From an uncultured Kiritimatiellota bacterium (GTDB lineage Bacteria > Verrucomicrobiota > Kiritimatiellia > RFP12 > UBA1067), in NCBI GenBank assembly GCA_934675625.1, contig CAKURH010000043.1, positions 1-30,986 on the forward strand: a DNA stretch of 30,986 nucleotides, in the 5' to 3' direction. Both the position numbers and the translations under genes were made by a program. Of this stretch, positions 6,954 through 14,270 are shown one piece after another. The notes under the pieces are model-generated. The model was not told the origin of the DNA, did not search any database, and saw only the letters and a list, made by a program, of their open reading frames with translations. Within the stretch, counting starts at the first letter, position 1; the number at the start of each line of letters is the position of its first letter.

Positions 6954-8425
6954 AGGCCGACGACCGCAAAGCAGATCGCCGGAACGACGAAACTCGCGCG
7001 GAGCGACGTCTGGCAGAGCTTCAGGTCAGTGTCCCAGTCCGTCGAGAAGCCCGGCACGAGCGCGCACCATATCGAGTTCGGGTTGCCGAGGATGTCCGCC
7101 ATCCACGGCGTGACGATCGCGCCGCCGAGAATCGCCATGATGAGGCCGGACGCGCCGAGCTTCAGGGCCTTCGGGTCGAGCCCGCCGAGCGCCATGCCGT
7201 AGATCGTCGGGAACATGAGCGACATGCAGCCGCTCATCGCGACAAGGCAGAGGACGTTCCACGAGAACGGCAGGCCGCCGACCGCGAAGAGGACGCGCGT
7301 CGGCAGGTACATGACGCCGAGGCAGCAGAGAATCGCCCCCGCCGCGAAGACGGCCATCATCTTCGCCGGCGCAACGTACTTCATGAGGAACGTCGCGATC
7401 CAGCGGAACGCGATGAAGAGCGAGATCGCGACCGTGTAGTAGGTCGCGCCGTCCGCCGGCGTCACGCCGAGCTCCTTCTGGCAGTAAACGTTGAGCCACG
7501 TCCACGCGGCGATCTGGACGCCGATGTTGAAGAACTGGGCGACGACGCCCATCCAGTAGCGCGGCGTCCTGAGGAGCGTCGCGAGCATCGCCCGGTAGTC
7601 GCGCTGGACGGTGACGTAGGCGAGCGGGCCGAGGCAGCCAAGCAGCACCCAGACGATCTTGTTCATGTCCGGGAAGAGGAAGTAGAGCGCGGTGATCGGC
7701 AGGAACGTGAAGAGCGTCGCGACGCCGACGCGCTTCAGCGCCGTGGCGCGCCCGTCGAACGGCGTCTCCTCCTCCTTCGCGAAGAGGAAGAAGAGCCAGA
7801 TGAGCGCGGCGACCGCGCAGAGGCCGACGTAGGGCGCGCAGACCCAGAAGAGCTCGTTGTGGATGATGCCCTGCCGCGTCGCCTCGTCCATCAGCGCGCG
7901 CTCCTCGGCCGTCGCGGGGTGGAGGTGCGAGAGGATGAGCTGCTGGGCGAGGACGATGCCGACCATCGAGCCGACGGGGTTGAACATCTGCGCGAAGTTG
8001 AGGCGCCGCACGGCCGTCGCCTCGTCGCCGAGCGAGAGGACGTACGGGTTGCACGTCGTCTCCAGCAGCGAACAGCCGCCCGCGACGATGAAGATCGCGA
8101 TGAAGTAGATGTCGAAGCTCTGCGCGAGGCAGGCGGGGATGTAGAGGAGCGCGCCCGCGATGTAGATGAAGAGCCCGATCAGCACGCCCTTGCGGTAGCT
8201 GAACTCCTCGGCGAGCACGGCCGCGAAGATCGCGAGCACCGCGTAGGCCCCGTAGAACGCGACCTGCACGAGGCCGGCCTTCGACTGATCCATCGTGAAG
8301 ATGCGCTGGAACGACGGCACGAGGTTGTCCGTCATGTTGTTGAGAAGCCCCCACAGCGTGAAGCAGCTCACGAGCATGATGAAGACGGGAAGGTGTTTAC
8401 GGGTGATGAGGCGCACTTTTTCCAT
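6899..8425 (-). CDS. MFS sugar permease of the FucP type
   Basis: A 508-residue inner-membrane carrier with about 12 hydrophobic segments, e.g. FIMLVSCFTLWGLLNNMTDN at the start. LETTCNPYVLSLG and NFAQMFNPVGSMVG are the signature segments of the L-fucose/glucose/galactose proton symporter (FucP) family, where ETxxNPY and QxFNPxG are conserved. It is longer than E. coli FucP (438 residues) because of extra sequence in the loop around residues 175-190 and near the C-terminus (GNPNSIWCALVPGFSTDWDT). ATG 8425 lies 8 nt behind TATAAT of an extended -10, so its mRNA is predicted leaderless. Its 3' end overlaps the XylR-like regulator gene by 55 nt in antisense. The transported sugar is unknown; fucose is plausible with the isomerase and SDR nearby. 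Confidence 0.9.
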   Translation of the reverse strand: MEKVRLITRKHLPVFIMLVSCFTLWGLLNNMTDNLVPSFQRIFTMDQSKAGLVQVAFYGAYAVLAIFAAVLAEEFSYRKGVLIGLFIYIAGALLYIPACLAQSFDIYFIAIFIVAGGCSLLETTCNPYVLSLGDEATAVRRLNFAQMFNPVGSMVGIVLAQQLILSHLHPATAEERALMDEATRQGIIHNELFWVCAPYVGLCAVAALIWLFFLFAKEEETPFDGRATALKRVGVATLFTFLPITALYFLFPDMNKIVWVLLGCLGPLAYVTVQRDYRAMLATLLRTPRYWMGVVAQFFNIGVQIAAWTWLNVYCQKELGVTPADGATYYTVAISLFIAFRWIATFLMKYVAPAKMMAVFAAGAILCCLGVMYLPTRVLFAVGGLPFSWNVLCLVAMSGCMSLMFPTIYGMALGGLDPKALKLGASGLIMAILGGAIVTPWMADILGNPNSIWCALVPGFSTDWDTDLKLCQTSLRASFVVPAICFAVVGLYAVCFAGRRGESPKRVR

Positions 8426-8433
8426 GACGTGGG

Positions 8434-8442
8434 ATTATACCA
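8434..8442 (-). promoter_or_regulatory. Extended -10 promoter of permease gene (leaderless)
   Basis: The minus strand reads TTTATGGTATAAT, TATAAT at 8439-8434, then eight nt and the ATG at 8425. No matching -35 is evident. Confidence 0.65.
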
Positions 8443-8502
8443 TAAATTGACCTCGGCGTGGCTTTACGAACTGGAGTTGGTTGCTTGCGGGGTTCAGTCC
8501 TC

Positions 8503-8993
8503 TGTGGGACAGTCGTCCGCATCATAGGCCCGTCGGCCAGACAGTCGCACGCATCCTGTCGCTTGCCGACGTGCGGCGCGCCGCGTTGGCGATTCCTGGT
8601 CGAGTTCGTCGCGTCGCGCCTTCGCGCTTGCGGGCCGCCCTCGGCCTCGCTCCTCACGCAACGTCCTGCCCTGTTCTGCGTGGCCTGTCCCTCGTTCCTG
8701 AAATCCTAATTCTGTCTTTCCCCGCCTTCTGCCACCATCTGATCTGATAGCCGCAGATTCTCGCGAAGCGGCGGCGCAAGCCGCCCGTGGCCCGGAGGAG
8801 CCGACAGTCGCGCGAGAGGAGCGCAGGGATCGCCTGTCGCCTCGGTGTTTACGCTTGAAGAAGCGCATTCCGCCGAGGGGAATGTCTTGTCACGTCTGTT
8901 AGACTGACGTGTGGCGACAGGTACGACTCCCGGAGCGACGGTTCGCGCGATCTGTCGGGCCGACGGGCCTATGATGCGGACGACTGTCCCACA
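8503..8993. repeat. 491-bp unit bounded by perfect 36-bp inverted repeats
   Basis: Bases 8503-8538 (starting TGTGGGACAGTCGTCCGCAT) are the exact reverse complement of 8958-8993. Similarity extends outward with a 4-nt indel (CTCTG on both sides) and inward more weakly (GACAG then a CGC-rich stretch). The inside is GC-rich and non-coding. It could be a miniature mobile element or two inverted copies of a dispersed intergenic repeat. No target-site duplication is evident and no transposase is present. Confidence 0.7.
8770..8785. other. GC hairpin with GNRA loop
   Basis: GGCGGC-GCAA-GCCGCC forms a perfect 6-bp stem closed by a GNRA tetraloop. It lies inside the inverted-repeat unit. It has no following U-tract, so it is not an intrinsic terminator; it may be structural in an RNA or chance in GC-rich DNA. 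Confidence 0.3.
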
Positions 8994-9087
8994 TACAGAG
9001 AGCGACGGAATTTAGAAACCCATTACTGGATTTACAGGTGGTGTCCGACCAACACGAAAAGATTACACATTCTGAACAACGCTCGGC

Positions 9088-9156
9088 AACGTGGGGACAG
9101 CCCCCACATGAACACGGGGCCTGTCCCCACGCAACCACGGGGCCTGTCCCCACGTT
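9088..9156. repeat. REP-like palindromic repeat cluster upstream of gltD
   Basis: CACGGGGCCTGTCCCCACG occurs exactly at 9113-9131 and 9136-9154. AACGTGGGGACAG at 9088-9100 is the inverse of 9144-9156. The three units form alternative stem-loops about 40 nt before the gltD start. The GTGGGGACAGG core resembles REP palindromes mobilised by RAYT transposases in other bacteria; no such transposase is in the window. Confidence 0.65.
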
Positions 9157-9197
9157 GGCACGGGCTTTGCAGACAGCCGAAATCGGAGATTCTGCAC

Positions 9198-10553
9198 ATG
9201 GAACGCATTCACGACTATTATCGCCCCGTCACCGAACGCACCGCCGACTTCAAGGAGGTCGAGCGTCCGCTCACGGCCGCCGACCTGCAGCCGCAGGTCG
9301 AGCGCTGCCTTTCCTGCGGCGTCCCCTTCTGCCACGGCTACGGCTGCCCGCTCGGCAACCTCGTCCCCGACCAGAACCGCGCCGTCGCGCGCGGCGACCT
9401 GAAGCGCGCCTACGAGCTCCTGTCCGTCAACAGCGACTTTCCCGAGTTCACGGCCCGCGTCTGCCCCGCGCTCTGCGAGTCGTGCTGCGTCCACCAGCTC
9501 GACGAGGAATCGGTCATGGTGCGCCAGAGCGAGAAGCTGATCATCGAGACGGCGTTCGCGAACGGCTGGGTCGTGCCGCGTCCCCCGGCGACGGAAAACG
9601 GCCGGCGCGCCGCCGTCATCGGCGCGGGCCCGGCCGGGCTCTCCGCCGCCGTCACGCTGCGCCGCAAGGGCTGGGCCGTCACGGTCTTCGAGAAGAACCA
9701 CGACATCGGCGGCCTCCTGCGCTACGGCATCCCCTGCTTCAAGCTCGACAAGGCCGTCATCGACCGCCGCCGCAAGATCCTCGAAGCCGAGGGCATCGTC
9801 TTCCGGACGGATACGGAAGTCGGCGTCGACGTCTCGGCCGCGTATCTCGCGCGCACCTTCGACGCCGTGATCGTCGCCCTCGGCACGCCCGCCGCGCGCG
9901 ACCTGAAGATTCCCGGCCGCGACAAGGCAGGCATCCACCTCGCGCTGGAGTTCCTCGGCGGACAGAACCGGGCGCTCACGGGCGAGATTCCCGAAAATCC
10001 CATCAACGCGGCCGGTCGCCGCGTCCTCGTGATCGGCGGCGGCGACACGGGCTCCGACTGCGTCGGCACGGCGATCCGCCAGGGCGCGCAGTCGGTGACG
10101 CAGATCGAGATCATGCCGAAGCCGCCGATGACGCGCAGCCCCTCGACACCGTGGCCGCTCTGGCCCTACGAGCTGCGCACGAGCTCCAGCCACCTGGAGG
10201 GCTGCGAACGCCGCTGGAACCTCAACTCGCTGAAGTTCCTCGGCGACGACCACGTGACGGGCGTCGAGGTCGAGACGGTCGACTGGACGTTTGCCGCGAA
10301 CGGCAAGCCGCTGAAGTTCGCGCCGCGCGCGAACTCGAAGGAGACGATCAAGGCCGACCTCGTGCTGCTCGCGATGGGCTTCACGGGCGTGCCGACCGAC
10401 CACCCGGTCGTCCGCCAGCTCGCGCTCGCCCAGACGCCGCGCACCGCGCTCGTCTCCGCGCCCGAACGGAACGTCTTCTGCGTCGGCGACTGCGCCAGTG
10501 GCGCGTCGCTCGTCGTGCGCGCCCTCGCGAGCGGCAAGGCCCTGCCGCTCTAG
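9198..10553 (+). CDS. gltD: Glutamate synthase small subunit (NADPH)
   Basis: A 451-residue flavoprotein that oxidises NADPH and passes electrons through iron-sulfur clusters for glutamate formation from glutamine and 2-oxoglutarate. Residues 37-50 (CLSCGVPFCHGYGC) and 89-97 (CPALCESCC) supply two Cys groups of the N-terminal cluster domain. GAGPAG at 142-147 binds FAD and GGGDTGSD at 280-287 binds NADPH. The tail NVFCVGDCASGASLVVRA is the family's FAD-binding end. ATG 9198 has GGAGA about 8 nt upstream. The large subunit gene gltB is not in the window, so this copy either works with a distant gltB or serves another oxidoreductase. Its TAG stop shares the palindrome CTAG with the TAG of convergent xerD. 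Confidence 0.93.
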   Translation: MERIHDYYRPVTERTADFKEVERPLTAADLQPQVERCLSCGVPFCHGYGCPLGNLVPDQNRAVARGDLKRAYELLSVNSDFPEFTARVCPALCESCCVHQLDEESVMVRQSEKLIIETAFANGWVVPRPPATENGRRAAVIGAGPAGLSAAVTLRRKGWAVTVFEKNHDIGGLLRYGIPCFKLDKAVIDRRRKILEAEGIVFRTDTEVGVDVSAAYLARTFDAVIVALGTPAARDLKIPGRDKAGIHLALEFLGGQNRALTGEIPENPINAAGRRVLVIGGGDTGSDCVGTAIRQGAQSVTQIEIMPKPPMTRSPSTPWPLWPYELRTSSSHLEGCERRWNLNSLKFLGDDHVTGVEVETVDWTFAANGKPLKFAPRANSKETIKADLVLLAMGFTGVPTDHPVVRQLALAQTPRTALVSAPERNVFCVGDCASGASLVVRALASGKALPL

Positions 10554-11458
10554 GCGTCGCCGCCGCGCTCATGGCGCGGATGCAGCTTGTGGATCTCGAT
10601 GAACCGCCGTGCGTCCACGTGCGTGTAAACCTGCGTCGTGCCGACGTCCGCATGGCCGAGCATCTCCTGAATGGCGCGGACGTCCGCGCCGTGCGCGAGC
10701 AGATGGGAGGCGAAGCAGTGGCGCAAGACGTGCGGCGAAATGCGGTCAGCCGGAATGCCGACGGCGGCGGCGCGCTCCCGGATGACCTTGAAGACGCCCT
10801 GACGCGTGAACGGGCGGCCGAGCCGCGTGAGAAAGACATGCGTCTCGCCGAGGTCGCGCGCAAACGCCGCGCGCGACCTGTCGAGATAGGCCGTCAGCGC
10901 GCGCGCCGCCGCGCCGCCGAGCGGCACGAGGCGCTCTTTCGACCCCTTGCCGAGCACGCGCACGAGCTCGCCGTCCGAAACGAGGTCTTCCAGCTTCAGG
11001 TCGCAGGTCTCGCTGACGCGCAGCCCACAGCCGTACATGACCTCCAGCAGTGCGCGGTCGCGGCGGTCGCGCGGGTCGTCGCCCTTCACCGCGTCCAGCA
11101 TCGCGAAGACCTCCGCCTCGGAGAGGACGCGCGGCAGGACCAGCGCCTTCTTCGGCGCCTCCAGCTCGGACGACGGATCGTGCGGCACGAGGCGCCTTTC
11201 CTTGAGATAGCGGAAGAACATGCGAATCGCCGCCCGGCGACGCGCGCGCGTCGTCCCCCGCAGCCCCTCGGCGCGCTCGTCCGCCAGGAACGCGACGAGG
11301 TCATCGTGCGTGACATCGGCGGACGCGACCTTGCCGCGTGCCGCGAGGAAGCGCGCGAAGAAGCGCAGGTCGCTGCCGTAGCTCGCCAACGTGTTGGCGC
11401 TCTGGCCCTTCTCCAGCGCGACGGCCGAGAGGAACGTCTCGATGTCAGAGTCGAGCAA
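10550..11458 (-). CDS. xerD: Tyrosine recombinase XerD-like
   Basis: A 302-residue site-specific recombinase, the usual XerC/D size, acting at dif to resolve chromosome dimers. The N-terminal SAM-like core-binding domain (IETFLSAVALEKGQSANTLA) is followed by the catalytic domain. Its active residues are the Arg of YGCGLRVSE, the Lys of GKGSKERLVPL, HVLRH, the His of LGHADVGTTQ and the Tyr of VYTHV. It resembles XerD more than XerC, but XerC or XerA cannot be excluded. I choose TTG 11458, which follows GAGGA and overlaps the end of the phosphorylase gene by 14 nt; ATG 11500 would add 14 Arg-rich residues. It ends the long minus-strand gene run. Confidence 0.88.
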   Translation of the reverse strand: MLDSDIETFLSAVALEKGQSANTLASYGSDLRFFARFLAARGKVASADVTHDDLVAFLADERAEGLRGTTRARRRAAIRMFFRYLKERRLVPHDPSSELEAPKKALVLPRVLSEAEVFAMLDAVKGDDPRDRRDRALLEVMYGCGLRVSETCDLKLEDLVSDGELVRVLGKGSKERLVPLGGAAARALTAYLDRSRAAFARDLGETHVFLTRLGRPFTRQGVFKVIRERAAAVGIPADRISPHVLRHCFASHLLAHGADVRAIQEMLGHADVGTTQVYTHVDARRFIEIHKLHPRHERGGDA

Positions 11459-12263
11459 TGAAGTCCTCGATGAACGCGGCCATCTTCGGCTTCGCCGCAT
11501 GCCCGGCGGCGACGACCTCCTCGTGGGCGAGGGGGCGCCGCGAGATGCCGGCGGCGAGGTTGGAGACGAGCGACAGCCCGGCGACCTTCATGCCGCAGGC
11601 CTTCGCGAAGACGGCCTCGGGCACGGTCGACATGCCGACGACGTCCGCCCCCTGCGCCTTGTAGGCCTGCACTTCGGCGGGCGTCTCGTAGGCCGGCCCC
11701 GCGTTGTAGGCGTAGACGCCGTCCATTACCCGCAGGTCGAGGCGGTTCGCCGCCGCGTGGAGCAGTTCGGCGAGGCGCTTCGTGTAGATCTCCGTCATGT
11801 CGGGGAAGCGCTCGCCCCATTCGGAACGGTGCGCGCCGATGAGCGGATTCGCGCCGACGAGGTTGATGTGGTCGCGGATGATGACGAAGTCGCCGGGACG
11901 CAGCGCGGGATTGATGCCGCCCGAGGCGTTCGTCAGGAGCAGCGTCGTGCAGCCCATCCGCCGCAGCAGCTCGACCGGCAGGACGACCGGCTCCCAGCCG
12001 ACGCCCTCGTAGTAGTGTCGGCGCCCGCACCAGGCGGCGATGCGAAGCCCGCCGCGCCGATAAAGGACGAATTCGCCGGCATGCCCCTGAACGGTCGAGG
12101 CGCCGAGGCCGGGAATCTGCGCGTAGTCCGCGCGGAAGAGAACCTCGTCCGCCGACAGGGCCTCGCCCCAGCCGCTGCCGAGGAGGATGCCGAGATCCGG
12201 CGGGGTCTCGAAACAGAGGTCGGGGAAATAGCCCGCCGCCGCGTCAAATGCCTTCATGTCCAT
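11445..12263 (-). CDS. Purine nucleoside phosphorylase
   Basis: A 272-residue trimeric-type phosphorylase that splits inosine or guanosine with phosphate to base and ribose-1-phosphate. Visible family elements are LGSGWG (phosphate loop), QGHAGEF, RRHYYEG where GRxHxYEG is usual, LLLTNASGGINPALRPGDFV and DHINL in the core, and YNAGPAYETPAE near the base site, followed by VGMSTVPE. ATG 12263 follows GGAG by about 5 nt; GTG 12269 overlapping the previous stop is an alternative. It sits between an exported mannosidase and xerD with almost no spacing, so it is co-transcribed with functionally unrelated genes. The product acts in the cytoplasm in purine salvage. Confidence 0.92.
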   Translation of the reverse strand: MDMKAFDAAAGYFPDLCFETPPDLGILLGSGWGEALSADEVLFRADYAQIPGLGASTVQGHAGEFVLYRRGGLRIAAWCGRRHYYEGVGWEPVVLPVELLRRMGCTTLLLTNASGGINPALRPGDFVIIRDHINLVGANPLIGAHRSEWGERFPDMTEIYTKRLAELLHAAANRLDLRVMDGVYAYNAGPAYETPAEVQAYKAQGADVVGMSTVPEAVFAKACGMKVAGLSLVSNLAAGISRRPLAHEEVVAAGHAAKPKMAAFIEDFIARL

Positions 12264-12265
12264 GT

Positions 12266-14269
12266 TCACTCCGTCCTTTCGTTTTCGTGAGGGGTTTGTT
12301 CGGTTCCGACGTCAGGCGGTTCCGCTTCCGTCGCCATCTCGAAGACGAGCTCGCCGCCGCGCACGAGGTCGGCGTGGCGAACACGTCCATCGCCAAGTTC
12401 GTGTCCGTTCAGCGTCACGCGCCGGACGCGCCAGCGGTCGGGCGCGCCGTTCCGCACGACAATCCGCAGCGTCGCCGGCGCATACGGCACGCCGAACCGC
12501 AGCGTCGCGCCCTGCACAAGCGGCGAGCCCAGCTCATAGACGCCCGACGCCGGGTCGAGCGGATAGAAGCCGAGCGCGGAGAAGATGTACCACGCGCTCA
12601 TCTGACCGCAGTCCTCGTTGCCGTCAAACCCCTTGCGGTTCGTCGAGTAGCAGCGCGTCAGGATCTGCCGCACCCGCCACTGCGTCTTTTCGGGGTGTCC
12701 GAACCGGTTGTAGAGGTAGGCGCAGTGGTGGCTCGTCTCGTTGCCGTGGATCGACCCGTTGCCGCGTCCGTCCGGCTTGAAGAAGAGCGTGTCGAAGAAT
12801 TCGTCGAGCTTCCGCGTCGCCGCCTCTTTCCCGCCCAAGAGCTCCGCCAGTCCCTCCGGGTCGTGCGGCACGGCCCAAAGGCCCGTCTCGGGCTGCTGTT
12901 CGCAGTAGTCGCGGTAGGGCGGCTTCAAGTCCTTGCGCGAGACGAACGTGCCGTCCGCCCGGCGCGGCAGAAAGAGCCCTTCGGCGGCGCACCAGAGATT
13001 CGTGTAGTTGCGGTTGCGGTCGGCGAGCGCGAAGTCCTGCGTGCGCGAGACGGATTCCGCCGTCTCGTCACAGGCGACATAGCCGCGCTTCAAGTAGCTC
13101 GTGAGGCCCGCCCGCGTCTCCGGCCAGTCGCCGTACTCCTCGCGGTCACGCCAGCGGCGCGCCGTGTCGAACTTCTGCGGCACCGTCCGGTTCTTCTCGA
13201 TTGCCGCTCGCGCAAGCGCATGGTCGAAGCCCGTGAAGCCCTTGGACATCGCCTCCTCCAGCACAATCTCCGCCGGCGCGCCGACCATGATGCCCGTGTA
13301 GCCGGGGTTCGGCCATTTCGGCAGCCATCCGCCCTCACGGAAGGCGTTGCAGAGAGACTGCATCATGCCGTCCACCCGTTCGGGCGCGACGAGCGTGAGC
13401 CACGGATGCTCCGCGCGATACGTGTCCCAGAGCGAGTAGCAGCTGTAAGCGACGCCCGCATGCACACGGTCGTCGAAAGCCGAATAGTAGCGGCCGTCCT
13501 CGTCGATCTGGCGCGGATAGAGGAGCGTGTGGTAGAGGCCCGTGTAGAAGATCGTCTTCACGTCCGCCGGCGCATCGATCGTGACGCGGCCGAAATAGGA
13601 CGCCCACGCCGCCTTCGTCTCGGCGACGACCTCCTCGAAGGTGCGGTCGCCGATTTCGCGCACGAGGTTGGCGCACGCCTGTTCGAGCGAGATCAGCGAG
13701 ACGCCGACCTTGAGGTCGTTGCCGCGCTTCTCGACGTATCGCCAGCCCCGGAAGTTCGGCAGCTCCCGTCCGAGGTTCGCATCGTCGCGGTTGGCGTTGA
13801 AGCCGCTCAGGAGCCGCACGTCGCGGAGGCTGTCGCCGCGCAGCCAGGCGGCGTGCGCCGTCGCCGTGAACGCGTAGGCGCGGCCGCCGACGACAATCCG
13901 GGCGCAGTAGGGCGTGTAGTCGGCCTTCTCGATCCGGTGCGGCTCGATCGGAATGCGCACCTCGCCCCAGTCGCCCATCCAGATCGCGGGCTGCCGCGTC
14001 AGGATGAAGCCGAGCAGCGTGTCGTCGGCGCTGTTGAACGACAGCTGCCCGACGCGGTTGAGGCGCGTCATCGGCACGAGGTGGAAGCTGCCGAACGGCA
14101 CGCCGACATAGGGCATCATCCCGCCGTATTCCGAGCCGGCGCCCTCCGTGCCGATCAGCGGATCGATACAGGCAAGCGCCGCGTCCACCGACGTCGGCGT
14201 CCCGGCCCAAGCATTCGCCAGCCACGCGGCCGACAGTGCAACGGACAGCATGTTCTTCTTCAGTCTCAT
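12266..14269 (-). CDS. Exported GH92 alpha-mannosidase
   Basis: A 667-residue glycoside hydrolase of family 92, calcium-dependent exo-alpha-mannosidases that remove mannose from N-glycans or yeast mannan. The start MRLKKNMLSVALSAAWLANAWAG is a signal peptide. IDPLIGTEG opens the mature protein. SLWDTYRAEHP, GWLPKWPN, GSIHGNETSHH with YLYNRFGHPEKTQ, and GNEDCGQMSAWYIFSALGFY are the strong GH92 landmarks, the last holding catalytic and metal-binding residues. It is slightly shorter than the usual 700-750 residues. ATG 14269 lies 1 nt after the DUF4954 stop, with GAAAGG before it. Linkage specificity (alpha-1,2, 1,3 or other) cannot be read from sequence. Confidence 0.93.
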   Translation of the reverse strand: MRLKKNMLSVALSAAWLANAWAGTPTSVDAALACIDPLIGTEGAGSEYGGMMPYVGVPFGSFHLVPMTRLNRVGQLSFNSADDTLLGFILTRQPAIWMGDWGEVRIPIEPHRIEKADYTPYCARIVVGGRAYAFTATAHAAWLRGDSLRDVRLLSGFNANRDDANLGRELPNFRGWRYVEKRGNDLKVGVSLISLEQACANLVREIGDRTFEEVVAETKAAWASYFGRVTIDAPADVKTIFYTGLYHTLLYPRQIDEDGRYYSAFDDRVHAGVAYSCYSLWDTYRAEHPWLTLVAPERVDGMMQSLCNAFREGGWLPKWPNPGYTGIMVGAPAEIVLEEAMSKGFTGFDHALARAAIEKNRTVPQKFDTARRWRDREEYGDWPETRAGLTSYLKRGYVACDETAESVSRTQDFALADRNRNYTNLWCAAEGLFLPRRADGTFVSRKDLKPPYRDYCEQQPETGLWAVPHDPEGLAELLGGKEAATRKLDEFFDTLFFKPDGRGNGSIHGNETSHHCAYLYNRFGHPEKTQWRVRQILTRCYSTNRKGFDGNEDCGQMSAWYIFSALGFYPLDPASGVYELGSPLVQGATLRFGVPYAPATLRIVVRNGAPDRWRVRRVTLNGHELGDGRVRHADLVRGGELVFEMATEAEPPDVGTEQTPHENERTE

Positions 14270-14270
14270 G

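Larger units (their letters stand above)
8443..9197. other. Gene-free region with repeat elements
   Basis: About 755 bp without a credible gene. Possible reading frames here are Arg/Ser/Ala-rich and unlike proteins. It contains a 491-bp unit bounded by a 36-bp inverted repeat, a GC-rich hairpin with a GCAA loop (8770-8785), and REP-like palindromes close to gltD. No tRNA or known structured RNA is recognised. Confidence 0.6.

Noticed and set aside
8494..8868. Possible 124-codon minus-strand gene within the inverted-repeat unit
   Set aside because: Composition is Arg/Ser/Ala-rich, it runs through the repeat arm and has no ribosome-binding site or similarity I recognise.
8426..9197. Structured RNA gene (tmRNA, RNase P RNA, SRP RNA, tRNA)
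   Set aside because: I looked for the conserved cores of these RNAs and found none; only GC-rich hairpins are visible.
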